Part shown: one piece after another, positions 35,048 through 46,711 of the stretch
Layout: the number at the start of each line of letters is the position of its first letter
Position numbering within the stretch: the stretch's first letter is position 1
Source: Andrena cerasifolii
Lineage: Eukaryota; Arthropoda; Insecta; Hymenoptera; Andrenidae
Assembly: GCF_050908995.1 (NCBI RefSeq)
Contig: NC_135130.1
Span: forward strand, 3,279,001-3,343,000
Direction: 5' to 3'
DNA length: 64,000 bases
Notes under the pieces: generated by a model
What the model saw: only the letters and a program-made list of their open reading frames with translations
What the model was told of the DNA's origin: nothing
Databases searched by the model: none
Translations under genes and position numbers: made by a program

Positions 35048-35640
35048 CACGTAGTCTCCGACTGTGATTACCAAACTGCGGTGCTGTGAACGGCGAGCAA
35101 ATGCCACGTTTACAATGTAGGTGAGCGGAATATTTAACACTGTAAATTCGGGCCACGACGTACCGTAAGGCGCTGTTTATTCATAATATCGATACACGAA
35201 TAGCCGAGTCACGTATTAAAGGATTTTAAGAAAAAAAAAAAAGTAAAAAAGCAAGTTAATATCGACGATAGCACGTTACTCCCGATTTACGTTGTAAGTT
35301 GTATTGTAAACGCAGGTATGTACATTCGATTAATACCAAAGTGTGCGGAGCTTCATGTGAACACGGGAGAGCACTGAATTGTATATAATAACTCCCACCC
35401 CATCCCTCCTCCCCCCCCCCTCCTCTTACCCGGCCGATTGATTGTCGTTAACTATAGTGATTCGTTTTAGTGGTGATTCCTTTAAGTGTTTGTATAGAAT
35501 TGTTCCACACCGATACCCTTGTAATGTACATGTACCGAAAGGGAGAACACCCTTAGAACCTAACGTTTTCGTAATCTATTCGGATCATCTTCGAATTTGT
35601 ATGATATTTCTATACCGGCGCACACGTAATAAATTGTCCA

Positions 35641-38600
35641 ATTAAATCACCGGCTTGTCGATTAATTACCCCCATGCAACCCCTCATTATATGGAGATTA
35701 TTTTGTTTTTACCGATGGTTCAAGGTTTAGTAATGCAGCGATGGGGGTGCAGCTCCCTCTTTACCAACTTCGAGTAAATTAGAAAGAACTGTTTATAAAA
35801 TTATTGCTTTGACTTAAAATATTAAAATGAGAACGCTAATTGAAAACTATATATATTCACACAATAAGTAGTAGTTATTGAGTTGGTAAGTTTTTATTCC
35901 TATTTTTGTCGAATTTTTCAAACCTGGAAGTGCCTGAAATAAAAATATTGCACAAGACAGTAGTGGGTGCAGTTTCAAAACTTGCAATAAATCGCTCATT
36001 TGTTATCGGATTTGTATCGGACGATGTAGAATTTTTTTACGTATATTCAGGTCATAACTCAAAAACTGTAAAAAATGGAGTTGCATCCCTCTCGCTGCAA
36101 GGTCCTCAGCTGAGCAGCTGAAATGGGATTTCAACTGAAATGGAGAATCGATTCGAAAATTGACACAGCTTACATGTGAAAGGCTAGAATAGTACCTTTT
36201 TTTATTTAGAATTGTAGGGGTGAGCTGGGCCCATTTTGAATGTGGGATCAGTGGAAACGTATATTTTACCCACGTATCTGGAATTAATTTGATATGTATG
36301 ACATATCATTCTTGAAATACCTACGCTTTCAACACGCTCTTTGCTGAGCATTTAAACACCCCCTGGTGAATAGAATATTTTTCTATCAACTTACGTTAGT
36401 TAACGGTTACTGAAGCAAACCGCATATTCTCTACTTGAAATTGGAGTAAGTTTAGCAAATTTAATGCAAAAGAGCAGAGAAAGATTCGAATAGATTACCT
36501 ATGCAGATTATTAAAAATATTTTGTAAATAATTTAAAATCTGAAGGATTACGAATTATTGTTTCGCTTTTGCTAAGTCCACAATTTAAGGGTGAAACAGT
36601 CCTTCAAGTATTGAATAATCTTATTTTCCGAGTCATCAGCTTGATTGGGATAAATTTCAAATATTCTTGCATATGGAAGATATTTTGGATAAAAAAATTA
36701 AAGATTGTGGAGCAAACTAATTATTATTCATCCCATCTATGCCAGAAGAGTAGGAGCCATCGAAATCGAGAAGCGGTTATTTTGTTGAAGCACGTTTTTT
36801 TGTTTCTTCGTTTCAGGTAAGCGTAGATATTATTATTTACAAATGAAGTAAAATACATCTTCATTATATTTCCTGCAGAAAATACTAGTTTGCAAAAACT
36901 TTCTACACAAAACGCCCCCGCAATCTCTTGCGTAACATATCGTTTCTGAATTCTCTAATAGGTTTTTAAATTCTCCTAGTCACTCATAGCTTACTTAAAA
37001 ATGATAAAAATAAATTATTGCTTCATGGGGATGATGGCTAGCTCTGAAGCAGTGGCCAAGTATTATAGTATCAGATTAGTTTAACAGTTTAGTCCTGCTA
37101 TCTGTTATAATCCATTTACTGACGAATAAATTGGTATATGCCTTAAAATTTCTTTAATGCAAGAGAACATGAAGGGTACACGAAGAACTCGAGGCCAACA
37201 TATCCAAAATTGCAGTAGTATAAAAATATATATGTACGTACACTTGAAACATTTATTTCGTAAATAGTTATTATTTTTATAGTGAGTGTAGATACAATAT
37301 GTCTAAATCTGCCCTTTTAATTCAGTAATAATACATATGTACAGTTGAAACGAAAAAGGATCAGTGCTTCAACGATTAACACTTCCTCATTAACTCATTA
37401 ACACGTGTTTACTTTCTCCTATTTCTACGCAATTTATGAAATTAATAATAATTGGATTGCGCAACATATACTGTGCCTGCGAAAGATTTCAAAGTTTTCC
37501 ATCCCTTATATTTTAGACTGAACACAATTCAACAAATTTTTTTAAGTTTATAATTAATATGTATTAATTCCTAATAAATTAAAATTCTTAACTTTTAATT
37601 TGAACTAGGTTTAGTAGGAATTAATTCCTACTATATAATATACCTATCCCGAAATATTATAATTCTGACATTTTTTGTAATAAAATCGCTAATAATAACA
37701 ATGACTACTTTGTTTAACGCGCTTGTTTGACGTGGAACATGAACTCTGGACAAAATAGTAATATTGTGGTGTTTTACAGATTTATTTTATCCAACTATTT
37801 GAAACAATTATTTACTTGCAATAAATGAAATTAGTTATTCATAATTAGTATTTAAATTTATTGAAAAATAATTTACCGTATTTTCGTCAGAGTAAAAATA
37901 CTATTCTACTAATTGTAAAGTATACGCGAACTTAAACGCATACCCGAGAAAAAAAGAATTAACGTATCACAGACACAACGCGGTTTCGATCAGAACATAA
38001 CTGAAACAAATTCAAAACAAGTACAAAGAAATACAAGTAGATAAATAAATTACATTTGGGTAATAATTTAAATTATTATTATTAAACAGGAATTATCGTA
38101 AAACTTTAACATTTGTATAGTAGACATCCATTTAATTAGCCGCAGTACATAGTAAAACCTGTGATCTGAACTGAATCAACACTAGAAGGGAACGACCCGC
38201 TTACGTTACAAGCCTCGCTACCTAATTGTACTGAAATAGGTGTACACGTAGAAAAAAAGTTCGATACGTAGAAAATAGTATCTTAAATCTTAAATTTTAT
38301 CGTTTATCGGTAACGCTGAAATTTCTATCTTTACGGAAAATAAATGCAGCAATTGTACCCATAAATAAGTTGCAGTTGAAGGATTTCATCAACGACGATG
38401 AAATTGAGAAACCCTATTCAGCAGATAGGAGATATTATATAAAAAGTTATAGCAACGATACTTCGAATTTTCATCGTTCACGTACAAGGAATTTCATTTG
38501 ATGATTTATGTGTAACATAAACGTAACACATCCTGATTGATGACGATTCTTAAATACTGCCTGAACATCCATGGAACTGGTTAATTGTATCTTACATGTA

Positions 38601-38684
38601 CAGTAAGGACATACTAAATACATATAAATATTAAATAGTTTCACGTATCTATATATCCAACATGAATCGCGTATATATGTATAT
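35641..38684. other. Intergenic AT-rich sequence
   Basis: About 3 kb between the tup 3' flank and the large inverted-repeat element. I recognise no exon, RNA gene or clear repeat here. Confidence 0.5.
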
Positions 38685-38726
38685 ATAGGGTGGACGACGT
38701 AAATTGATCACCTTAATTATTTCCAT

Positions 38727-39170
38727 TACTCACAAGGGAAGATTCCGAACCCGGAAATTCAAAAAAATCTGAAAGTTTGCGAATATGTAGAGGATTTCCT
38801 CCTTATTACAACGCATTTTTTGTTTGCTGCCCAAATTCACTCTGAAGGGGTGAAATTAATCCCTGACAATTCGGCTATTTTCCGATTTTATTTTGTAACT
38901 CGCAATCTGTACGAGATAGAAAAAAGGTTTCAAGACAGAAGTTACTTCTTTTAATTAGGACTCTCATTCGGTAACTTACAGTTCTTACAGTTCGCGAGTT
39001 ATAACACAAACTCGGAAAATAGCTGGAATTTAAAGGGGTCAATTTCACCCCCTTAGAGTAAATTTGGGCAGTAAACAAAAATTTCGTTGTAATCAGGAGG
39101 AAATCCCTTACATATTCACAAAGTCTACAATTTTTTTGAATTTTCGGGTTCGGGATGTTTCCTCGTCAGC
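38727..39170. repeat. Foldback repeat
   Basis: Left and right arms pair: TCCGAACCCGGAAATTC with AATTTTCGGGTTCGG, AGGATTTCCTCC with GGAGGAAATCC, and GGGGTGAAATTAATCCCTG near the middle. A related half-copy lies at 2020-2290. Confidence 0.65.
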
Positions 39171-39328
39171 ACAAAACAAATTCAAATTATTTTTCTTTAA
39201 ATACATATCTTGGTTTAGAGTGGCTTTCATATTGACTACAATATATTTTTTTCTAAATTTTTAATGCCACCTTCAGTTTTTAAATGAAACCCTATAATTT
39301 TGTCCGTTCATCTTTTAGTGGACAGAGA

Positions 39329-39510
39329 CAGAGCCGGCGTGAGTTGTGTGGAATGTGTGGAATTCCACATTCGGGAATTCGCAAGGCATTTTACGATTTT
39401 TCATTTTTTTTTTTGCGTACTGTTTTTAGGCTGTTGAAATTTGATCTTTTAATTTGTACTCCCCCCACCTTCAACTCCACATTCCGGAAAAATTTGCTCC
39501 GCCGACCCTG
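39329..39510. mobile_element. hAT-like MITE with near-perfect 8-bp TSD
   Basis: The flanks are GACAGAGA (39321-39328) and GACAAAGA (39511-39518). The termini are CAGAGCCGGCG and CGCCGACCCTG. 182 bp, non-coding. Confidence 0.7.
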
Positions 39511-39747
39511 GACAAAGAGACAAAGTCAGCAATCAACGCAACATACTATTTTTTAGATATGGTGGAAAAATATTTTTTTAAGGAATTCTGCAATGCCATA
39601 CACAAAGAACGCGTTGTACGATTAAATTGGTCTGACCTATTGTGTGACGTTTATAAACACCGAACCTTAACCGCAGTAAAATACGTTGCAATTTTAGAGA
39701 ACACTGCAAGTTCTTTTAGAAATTCCCGTTAGAAATTCGGGTACAAA

Positions 39748-39896
39748 TGAGGCAGTGAGAGCAAAAACGGACTAACCCACATTTTTTTTCGAAATCAAGT
39801 TAGTACCAATAACGTATTCCAATAGGCTCTACTAATCATATAAAATAGGAAAAAAAAATTTAATGTGGATTGATCCGTTGTCGCTCTCACCGCCTC
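39748..39896. mobile_element. MITE, copy 2 of the family at 27961
   Basis: TGAGGCAGTGAGAGCAAAAA at 39748 pairs with TGTCGCTCTCACCGCCTCA ending at 39896. ACGTATTCCAATAGGCT matches copy 1. Confidence 0.82.
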
Positions 39897-40601
39897 AAAT
39901 GTGGTACCAGCATGATGGTTGCCTGGCACATAATGCTAGCCAGTCACGCCAAATTCTCAAGCAAATATTTCCACACCGTTGAATCGTTCATGATGGCTTT
40001 GTAAATTGCCTGGCCGATCACCTGTCCTTACTGCCCTACACTTCTTTTTGCGAGGCACATTGAAAGAAAAGGTTTACAAAAATGTTCCAACATCAGAAAG
40101 CATGTAACAACAAATTTTAGGTTAATGTATTTGAAGCAACTACTTAGGCATTCAGATTGCGTATGCAGAAATACAAATATTGCACGCGAGGGAGGAGATG
40201 TTAAACACATTTGCAGATAGGTAAGTTTCTAAATATTCTTCCTTTGAAATACATTTTCGCACCATATCTTCAGTTCTAATGATAAGAAAAGTATGTTGCG
40301 TTACTTGTTGAATTCATTAAAAGATAGGCTGATAAAATGATAGGGTTCCGTTTAAAAAACTGAGGGTCACCTTGAAAATTTCAAAGAACAGTAGCTTGCT
40401 AACAGTATACAGTAGTGTCTCGAAAAGGGTGACCGGTATCCCGGCCACTTCCGTTATTGCCTCGGCGAATGAGCAAGAAGGACGAAGTTCCATTATATTT
40501 CGTCCGTTTCGCGGCAGACAATTCGTCGACGCCGAGCGTCCTTTATGGGTTGTCGCCGCTTCGGTCCCTCTCGCTCGTTCGTAATCTCTCATTTTACGCG
40601 A

Positions 40602-41021
40602 TAAAGGTACGTCTGCACGACGTCACTTTTGTGTCTAGATCAAGTGTCTTTTGTGTCTAACTACTGTGCCCGGATGGAAAGAAGTCGGTGGAGAAACTCT
40701 AGGGTCCGAATAGTATTATATCCCTATTGGCCGGCGCGACAACGTCGACGAATACAAAGTAAACAAACGGGACACGGGCGGCGCGAGCGAAGAACCAACC
40801 CCTCTTGCCCCTGTGACATTTCAACCGACTTCTTTCCATCTGGGCACAGTAGAGCTAGTTGCAGTGTTTTCAGTCTAGCTCTAGCTGCAACTCCCGCGAC
40901 GATAGGTCGTATGCAGTGTCGCGGACTGCTCTAGGCAGTTTCCAATGTTCCGGAAATTTTTTTGAGTCGTGTATACACTTGATCTAGACACAAAAGTGTC
41001 GTCGTGTAGACGTACCTTTAT
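40602..41021. mobile_element. Inverted-repeat element with a second one nested in it
   Basis: TAAAGGTACGTCTGCACGAC at 40602 pairs with GTCGTGTAGACGTACCTTTA ending at 41021; arms extend about 45 bp through TGTCTAGATCAAGTG. Inside, 40661-40852 is bounded by CTACTGTGCCCGGATGGAAA and TTTCCATCTGGGCACAGTAG. Confidence 0.82.
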
Positions 41022-41070
41022 AGACAATAAAGACAAGCCGAAGAATTGTGTGCTATATACCATTCCATAT

Positions 41071-41221
41071 AAGAGTAGACGTACGCCCCAATTTGCAACC
41101 GATCTGCGCAGCTCCCACTACTGCCTGCGCACGCGATTGGTCGTAGCGCTCTCTCTGCCGATTTCCTACCAATCAACAGCCTCCTCAGAGTCATCCTTGC
41201 GCGGAACAAGTCTACTCTTAA
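41071..41221. mobile_element. Small inverted-repeat element
   Basis: AAGAGTAGACGTACG on the left and GGAACAAGTCTACTCTTAA on the right share an inverted GAGTAGAC terminus. The interior is GC-richer and non-coding. Confidence 0.55.
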
Positions 41222-41545
41222 GTGGAATTCAGTAAATAGTAAGCCCGTAAGCCTCTCTAAACCATAGTATTTAAAAGAAAAATAATTCATATTTATCTAG
41301 CAGTAGCAGAAATAATTAAAGTGATCAAGTTACGTTGTCCACCCTGTATATATGTATATATACATATCTATATATATACATATAGAATATCAACTAGTCT
41401 AATATTAAATAATAGAAACAATCTTGTACATTGATGTAATAATAAGCGTACAGTATGAGTGAGCTTACAAATATAGGAATGTATATCGCACGAGAGATGT
41501 GAGAACAATCATTGTTCTGTGTCAGCTTAAATAAGAAAACACTTT

Positions 41546-41596
41546 TTATGGCATACTTTCGAGACAAGTCTTGATATGCTGCCAAGCTTGTAGCCC
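41546..41596 (-). CDS. SNX4: SNX4 terminal exon
   Basis: Encodes GLQAWQHIKTCLESMP and TAA, matching the short conserved SNX4 C-terminal tail. Acceptor TTTGCAG. Confidence 0.93.
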   Translation of the reverse strand, partial: GLQAWQHIKTCLESMP

Positions 41597-44500
41597 CTGC
41601 AAACATTTAAAATAATAAGAGTTTATCTGCAGGATATAGCATCAACCAGAAGCATGTACAGTATATAATTTTACCTTTCTCGCGAGTTTGAACTTCAAGA
41701 TGCAATAAGCTGCCAAAATTTCTTTCAAGTCTACTACCTTCTGATGTTGAAATCTCTCTATATCCATCATTGCTTTAATAGAGAACGATCTGAAAGTATC
41801 GTATATAAAATGCAAAAGAATGTATTATTTTTATACAAGATATTTTGACGACGCTCTTTAAATGAAGCATTTCTCAACATTCCTAATAATAGAAATCCCG
41901 AAACCCTCGGGAACCCGTCCCGATCCCGAGAAAAATTCTGGCCCCGACCCGGTCTGACATTTTCGGGTTCTCGCACACCTCTAACTAGAATACAAGTGTT
42001 AACAAAAGTGTCTTACTTTAAATCTTCATCTACTCGCTTCACAGCTTCTTCGTGCTGTGCAATTCTTTGCTCCAGTTGCAGAATTTTCAGTTCACGAACC
42101 TCTTCCGTGTCCACGGAACCAAACAATCGAGACATCAGGCTCGATTTACCTATTATAGTAAACATTAGTTACTAAATCCTGTTCCCTTCGTTAAAACCGT
42201 AACAATATCTAGTACAGAATAGGACCTTGCATGACTTTCTCCTTCTGTTCGAAAGTAGCAGTCAAGGCGTCGTGAGCTTCATCTTTAGATAATTGTAAAG
42301 CCTCTCTTCGCTTGACAACTGCTTGTAACGCAGAAGCGCCGAACAACCATTCTTTTAATTGATCTGCTATCAGCTCTTCTTCCTCAAGAGTTGTGTCTAT
42401 CGTTGCTGCTAATGAATCCAGATAGTGGCCCGATTTCTAAGAAAACAGGCTGTAATGCAGTGCGTTTTGCAATACATATTGGCTATAGCAAAGTTCAATT
42501 ATGTTTTATCATTTGGGCTTTCCACATAGAAGGCAGGTCGTTTTAGTTTCTCCAGAAATAAAAATATTCTGGGACTTCGTTACGTAAATCTCAAATACCT
42601 GCAATCCATCGCCCATTTCTCTCTCTATGGCACTCCATTCGCTGAACACGCGGCCGTAATTTGCGTGTAGCTTGTACAAACTGTATTGCTTTTCTACTAG
42701 TCGCGCACGTACACGAAGAAGATTGCATAAATTATTCTGAAATGAATAGACACAATAGAAACGTAAATCCTTAATTTCACAGTACGAGCTATTCCACGTC
42801 AAAACGAATAGGTGAAAAATTTAGTTTCACCGATTCTCTTCCAAATTACAGCATTTGTCGATAACCTTGCAAAAACAAAGATATACTGAATTTCAACAGC
42901 CTATGTCAAATAGTTTTCGAAATATTTAATGTTAACGTATCGAAAATTGAAACATAATCGGATGACGCGTCATCACTTAAACTGTAATATTTCGGTCATT
43001 TTTAAAGATAATGCCACCGTGTTGGGTTCATTTTAAAGCTGAAGGAACTTAACAGTAATCGATGTTAAAGTTTCAATTTGCGATTTGACGTCGTTACCAG
43101 CCGATTTTGTTTCAATTTTAGAAACTTTAACATTAAATATTTCGAAAACTATTCGACATAGGCTGTTGAAATTCAGTATACTTTGTTTTTCACGGTTATC
43201 GACAAATGCTGTAATTTTGAAGAGAATCGGTGAAACTAAATTTGTCACCTATTCGTTTTGACGTGGAATAGCTCGACACTCCCGAATAATCAACATACCT
43301 GAAGTTCAATTCCATAATTCTTTATTGTTTCAAACCGCTTGTCTGGTTTCCTTAATCGCACCGCTACGCTCAGTGCTTTTAACTTTGATTCTGCTATCTG
43401 CAAGTATCCTGCCAGATAGTACAGACGATTAAAATACATGTCACAGACATAACTAATGAATAACATATGTTTTTAGCAAAGTGTACAATTTACCAGATTC
43501 TTTAATACTTTCTCGCCAGCCATCTTTCTGTTGTAAAAATCCCATGAAATGCTCGTCGTGAGACAGTATAGGATGCGACGCTACCCTCAGGAGAAAATTC
43601 TTAACAGAAATTTACAACAAATTTTTAAACAGACGTACTTAAATAAGTAGATAAATAAATATGCAAATGCGGCTGTACCTCGAGACCTGCTCTACGCCGG
43701 TCAACAAAATCGGGATCAAATGTGTCAGTGGTAACTTTCTGCCATGCGTAGAGCACTTTCTTTTCTGGTAACGGAGGCAGCACAATATACGGGTATGAAA
43801 TTTCTAAATAAGCTCGCAGTAATTCAAATTCTGTGTATCGACGCCACAAAGAACTCGCTTTAGTCAGCGCACCCTTGAAGTCTGGATCGGTGACTCTGTA
43901 AGAATATTTAACATTAAACTCTTCGCTCTGGAAGTAACTATTACGAAGAACATCGCACACTTGGTAACGAAAGATTATTAAACTATTAATTTCATTACAT
44001 GCGAAAGAGATACAGAAGCCCTGTTGCTACTCACTTAGTCTCAATGAGGTAAACTGTATAAAATTCTCTTAAGTTCAGTGCTCCATTTGCTCGCTTCTCA
44101 GCCTCGACTATCGAGATCTCCATGTGATCGAGTAACGAATCCTAATGTAAACAGGAACGATGCAAAACGTAAGATACATGAAATGTAATTATTCGATTTA
44201 TTAAGAGGTAGAAGATTCATGTACAAGGTGTCCGAATTAGCGAATTACAATACAGCATTGCATTCAGTGGCGGATTTAACAGGGCGGCCGATGAGCAGTT
44301 GCCATCTGGGCCCCTGCTCATAAGGCCCACCCAGGGCCCCATCCTTAAAAGAAATTATGGTTTAATCCAAAGTATATTTTTTTCTGTATTATTACACTGA
44401 GCGTGTTTTTAGTAAACTACTGCATTATTTTCATGAAAAATGGGCCCCTGTTCAGAAGCCCCCCCCCCAAGGCCCTGCCTTCAAAAATACATTATGATTT

Positions 44501-45596
44501 TATGCAAGCACTATATTTTTTTCCTATACTTTTCTGTACACTTAGCACCTTTTAGTAAAGTAGCTCTTCATTTCCCCGAAAAAATGGGCCCCTCAGAACG
44601 TTTGCCACCTGGGCCTTTTTTCTTACATCCACCACTGATTGCATTAAATATATTTTACGTAATATTAAAAAAAAAATAATAGAAATAATGGAAGAAAGCA
44701 AATCTATATGACGAAATATCAACAGCAATTTATTTTCAGTACAACATTCTATTGTTACAGTACAATAAAAGAAAAGCTAAAAGTGGAAAATTTTCAGTGC
44801 AAAAATGTAATTACATAGCTTCAGCAGTAACACCTGCCTTTAATGAGAGTATGTGTTCATTTAAGTATACATGGGTTTAAATACACTGTACAATCGCGTG
44901 TAAATACATACTGTAAGTACCGCCAACACTTGTGCAGTGGTGCTCAAACGAAGAATTTATGACCTACTTCCGCGTACATATTTTTAAACGAATTAGAAAT
45001 TTCGGGTTTACTGTTTTCTTAATGCAGATGAGGTTTCTCGAGCATTATCTTCTTCCTCCATAACGAATCACCGTGTTAGAATGATTTATTCTCTTTACGA
45101 ACACCTTGATCAAAAACAGTGCAACAAGTGCGGAACTTCGTATCGAACGAAGCAGTGAACTCGATGCAAATCCAATGAGAATAAAAGCCGCCGTCGTTCG
45201 TCAAAAACAAGGCCATAAAATGATATCAAACGAATACGCGGGGCTACGATTATTTACATGGACAATAACAAAGCATGAGAACCACTGCGCGTCGTTTCGA
45301 TTGTTTCGAACGCACGTACGATTTCAAATCGTTGAACATAGAATTAAACAATGGACAAGTTAAACGACGTTGGAATTCGTCGTTTGTATAAACGGAATGA
45401 TAGTCAACAAGTCCTCGAAGCTATTCGAAGGGGAATGCTTTTAATATACTAGTGTCAAGCGACGCGTATCGATTTGGCAGACGAATTGAAACGAGCAGAG
45501 AATCGAAGTGTTTCTCACCTCTTTCTGCGTCTCCGTAGTTGTTATGTTCGCGTTCGCCTCCCGCTGATAATTCCCGTTCTGAAACACCTCTTCCAT
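41546..45596 (-). CDS. SNX4: Sorting nexin-4 (PX-BAR), complete, 10 exons
   Basis: SNX4 is a cytosolic SNX-BAR protein. Its PX domain binds PI3P on early endosomes and its BAR domain bends membrane. It works in recycling and, as yeast Snx4/Atg24, in autophagy. Exons on the minus strand: 45596-45519, 44141-44035, 43895-43679, 43599-43494, 43408-43299, 42736-42599, 42436-42226, 42149-42017, 41789-41675, 41596-41546. Lengths sum to 1266 nt, giving 421 residues and TAA, with every phase consistent. Human SNX4 is about 450. PX features: LREFYTVYLIET, LWRRYTEFELLRAYL (the RRY PI3P contact), PPLPEKK and DPDFVDRRRAGLE. BAR features: LLRVRARLVEKQYSLYKLH, NYGRVFSEWSAIEREMGDGL and a charged helical C-terminus ending WQHIKTCLESMP. 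The start ATG opens a 26-codon acidic leader, as usual for the family. Most introns are 76-230 bp; two are enlarged by transposons. Confidence 0.96.
41675..41789 (-). CDS. SNX4: SNX4 exon 9, BAR
   Basis: Encodes SFSIKAMMDIERFQHQKVVD and LKEILAAYCILKFKLARK. The acceptor TTTCAG at 41790 gives the right phase; a nearer AAAG does not. Confidence 0.9.
42017..42149 (-). CDS. SNX4: SNX4 exon 8, BAR
   Basis: Encodes KSSLMSRLFGSVDTEEVREL and a coiled charged helix ending KRVDEDLK. Acceptor AATAG, donor AA|GTAAGA. Confidence 0.92.
42226..42436 (-). CDS. SNX4: SNX4 exon 7, BAR
   Basis: Encodes KSGHYLDSLAATIDTTLEEE, ADQLKEWLFGASALQAVVKR and a charged helix ending EKEKVMQG after the split codon. Donor AAG|GTCCTA. 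Confidence 0.93.
42599..42736 (-). CDS. SNX4: SNX4 exon 6, BAR helix
   Basis: 46 codons: LLRVRARLVEKQYSLYKLH, NYGRVFSEWSAIEREMGDGL. Acceptor TTTCAG, donor CAG|GTATTT. One of the most conserved SNX4 segments. Confidence 0.95.
42785..43275. mobile_element. MITE in SNX4 intron 5
   Basis: CGAGCTATTCCACGTCAAAA on the left is inverted at the right end, 43275. The arms are about 170 bp each (AGCCTATGTCAAATAGTTTTC / GAAAACTATTCGACATAGGC). It fills most of a 562-bp intron; without it the intron would be about 71 bp. Confidence 0.9.
43299..43408 (-). CDS. SNX4: SNX4 exon 5, BAR start
   Basis: Encodes YLQIAESKLKALSVAV and RKPDKRFETIKNYGIELQ. The acceptor TGGCAG at 43409 was chosen over a downstream CAG because only it restores the frame. 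Confidence 0.92.
43494..43599 (-). CDS. SNX4: SNX4 exon 4, PX end
   Basis: Encodes NFLLRVASHPILSHDEHF and DGWRESIKES, closing the PX domain. Donor G|GTAAAT. The upstream intron is only about 79 bp. Confidence 0.92.
43679..43895 (-). CDS. SNX4: SNX4 exon 3, PX core
   Basis: Carries LWRRYTEFELLRAYL, PPLPEKK and DPDFVDRRRAGLE, the lipid-binding core. Acceptor TTACAG, donor GAG|GTACAG. The longer open frame to 43960/43625 is intron read-through. Confidence 0.95.
44035..44141 (-). CDS. SNX4: SNX4 exon 2, PX domain start
   Basis: Encodes DSLLDHMEISIVEAEKR and LREFYTVYLIET, the first PX strand. Acceptor ACATTAG, donor AA|GTGAGT. Confidence 0.93.
44265..44637. mobile_element. hAT-type MITE with perfect 8-bp TSD in SNX4 intron 1
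   Basis: Flanked by ATTGCATT at 44257-44264 and 44638-44645. The termini are CAGTGGCGGATTTAAC and, inverted, CAGTGGTGGATGTAAG. The interior holds two diverged tandem halves, each with GGGCCCCTG and a TTTAGTAAA block. No transposase. Confidence 0.92.
45519..45596 (-). CDS. SNX4: SNX4 exon 1 (start codon)
   Basis: 26 codons beginning MEEVFQNGNYQREANANITT, donor GAG|GTGAGA, phase 0. The start was chosen because it is the only ATG giving an in-frame join to the PX-encoding exon. Confidence 0.85.
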
Positions 45597-46711
45597 GATT
45601 TCGAGCCGGCCTAAAAACCTACGAAGCGGCGAAGGAACTCAAAAACCTTTCACATCACGTCCACTTTCTCCATTACTGGCAGTGCCACTCCAGTGTCACT
45701 CCGCTCGGGTCCCGACGGAGCGCTGCGCGTTGCACTGAGCTAAATTCCCTTTGATCTGCTCGATATCGAGATCGTTTTACCGACTCCTCTCTGAACGGCT
45801 TTGGTTAATTTCATTCCTTCTGTTTCTTGTAATTTTGCAAATAATTCAGTAACGGGAATGGCTTAAAATGCAGCTGTGTTATTTGAGGAATTTTATGTTA
45901 TGGAGCTTTGGACTCTGTCTAGGGATTTTCGGGTGTTATGTGAAACTGGAAACGGTTCACGCAGTTAAATAATGCTCATTAGGGGTGGAATAACTTACGC
46001 ATCACTTCTTGAAAGTTGTTGCTCGAATACAAATTCGGCTCTTTGTAAAATCTTTTCAAATTTTAAATGAATGTAGTGAGTGAATGATTTAATTAAGTGC
46101 CTGGAGATACAAGAATGAATTTTGTGTGCCTGAATATTCATAAATGCAACATGGTCGCAGTTTAAATTTGCTGAATATTGTATTGCTGAGAGGTAGGTAT
46201 TGAATAATTTAGTATTATCTTAGGATTATTGATAAGATTATAGAATTTAATTTAAAGTGATCGGATTCAGACTAGAAAAAAATTAATTTAACAACAGTAT
46301 ACTTTTTTATTTGTGAAACTAACAGGCTTAATATTACATATAACATATATGTGCAATGTGGAAATTGTTAACAATTTATAATGACCTATATATATGTATA
46401 AATTTAAAAGGTCCACGAGTTTATTTATTTTTATTGCAAAATGTATATATTTAGTATAAATTAGTATATATTTTGAAATTATAATAACAAACTACCTGAA
46501 AATATTACAAAACGGATATGTTGGTATTGTTAGGAAAGATTACTACCCCGTAAGCAAAATAGTATTTTTAATTAAAGTTAAACGGTGAAATGCGAGTGGA
46601 TGATATTTAAATAACTTTTGTCAAATATTTGTATAATATATTTTTAAATTGGTTTTGTACAGTCAGTGAATTTTAATTGAATTTAAAGTTTCCAATACAT
46701 ATATATTACAC

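Larger units (their letters stand above)
30898..35640 (+). other. tup 3' flank with probable 3' UTR; end not fixed
   Basis: No open coding sequence was found. The region starts as the tup 3' UTR. AATAAA occurs at 31559-31564 and at 35628-35633; the latter lies in low-repeat sequence and would give a very long UTR. Two copies of one inverted-repeat element interrupt it (32592-32741, 34734-35047). The choice between a short and a long UTR cannot be made from sequence alone. Confidence 0.45.
38685..41349. mobile_element. 2.7-kb inverted-repeat element carrying several insertions
   Basis: The ends are TATAGGGTGGACGACGTAAA at about 38684 and, inverted, TATACAGGGTGGACAACGTA at 41349. The match continues through TTGATCAC and TTAATTATTTC, about 45 bp. 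Inside lie a foldback (38727-39170), a hAT-like element (39329), a MITE (39748), nested hairpins (40602) and a small inverted repeat (41071). No transposase. Its right end is about 200 bp past the SNX4 stop codon. Confidence 0.75.

Noticed and set aside
40629..40934. 101-codon plus-strand open frame
   Set aside because: It runs through nested transposon arms; no start context or recognised domain.
41790..42016. Minus-strand open frame overlapping SNX4 intron 8
   Set aside because: It consists mostly of intron with CCCGAGG/CCCGACC-like repeat sequence; the real exons on either side join in a different frame.
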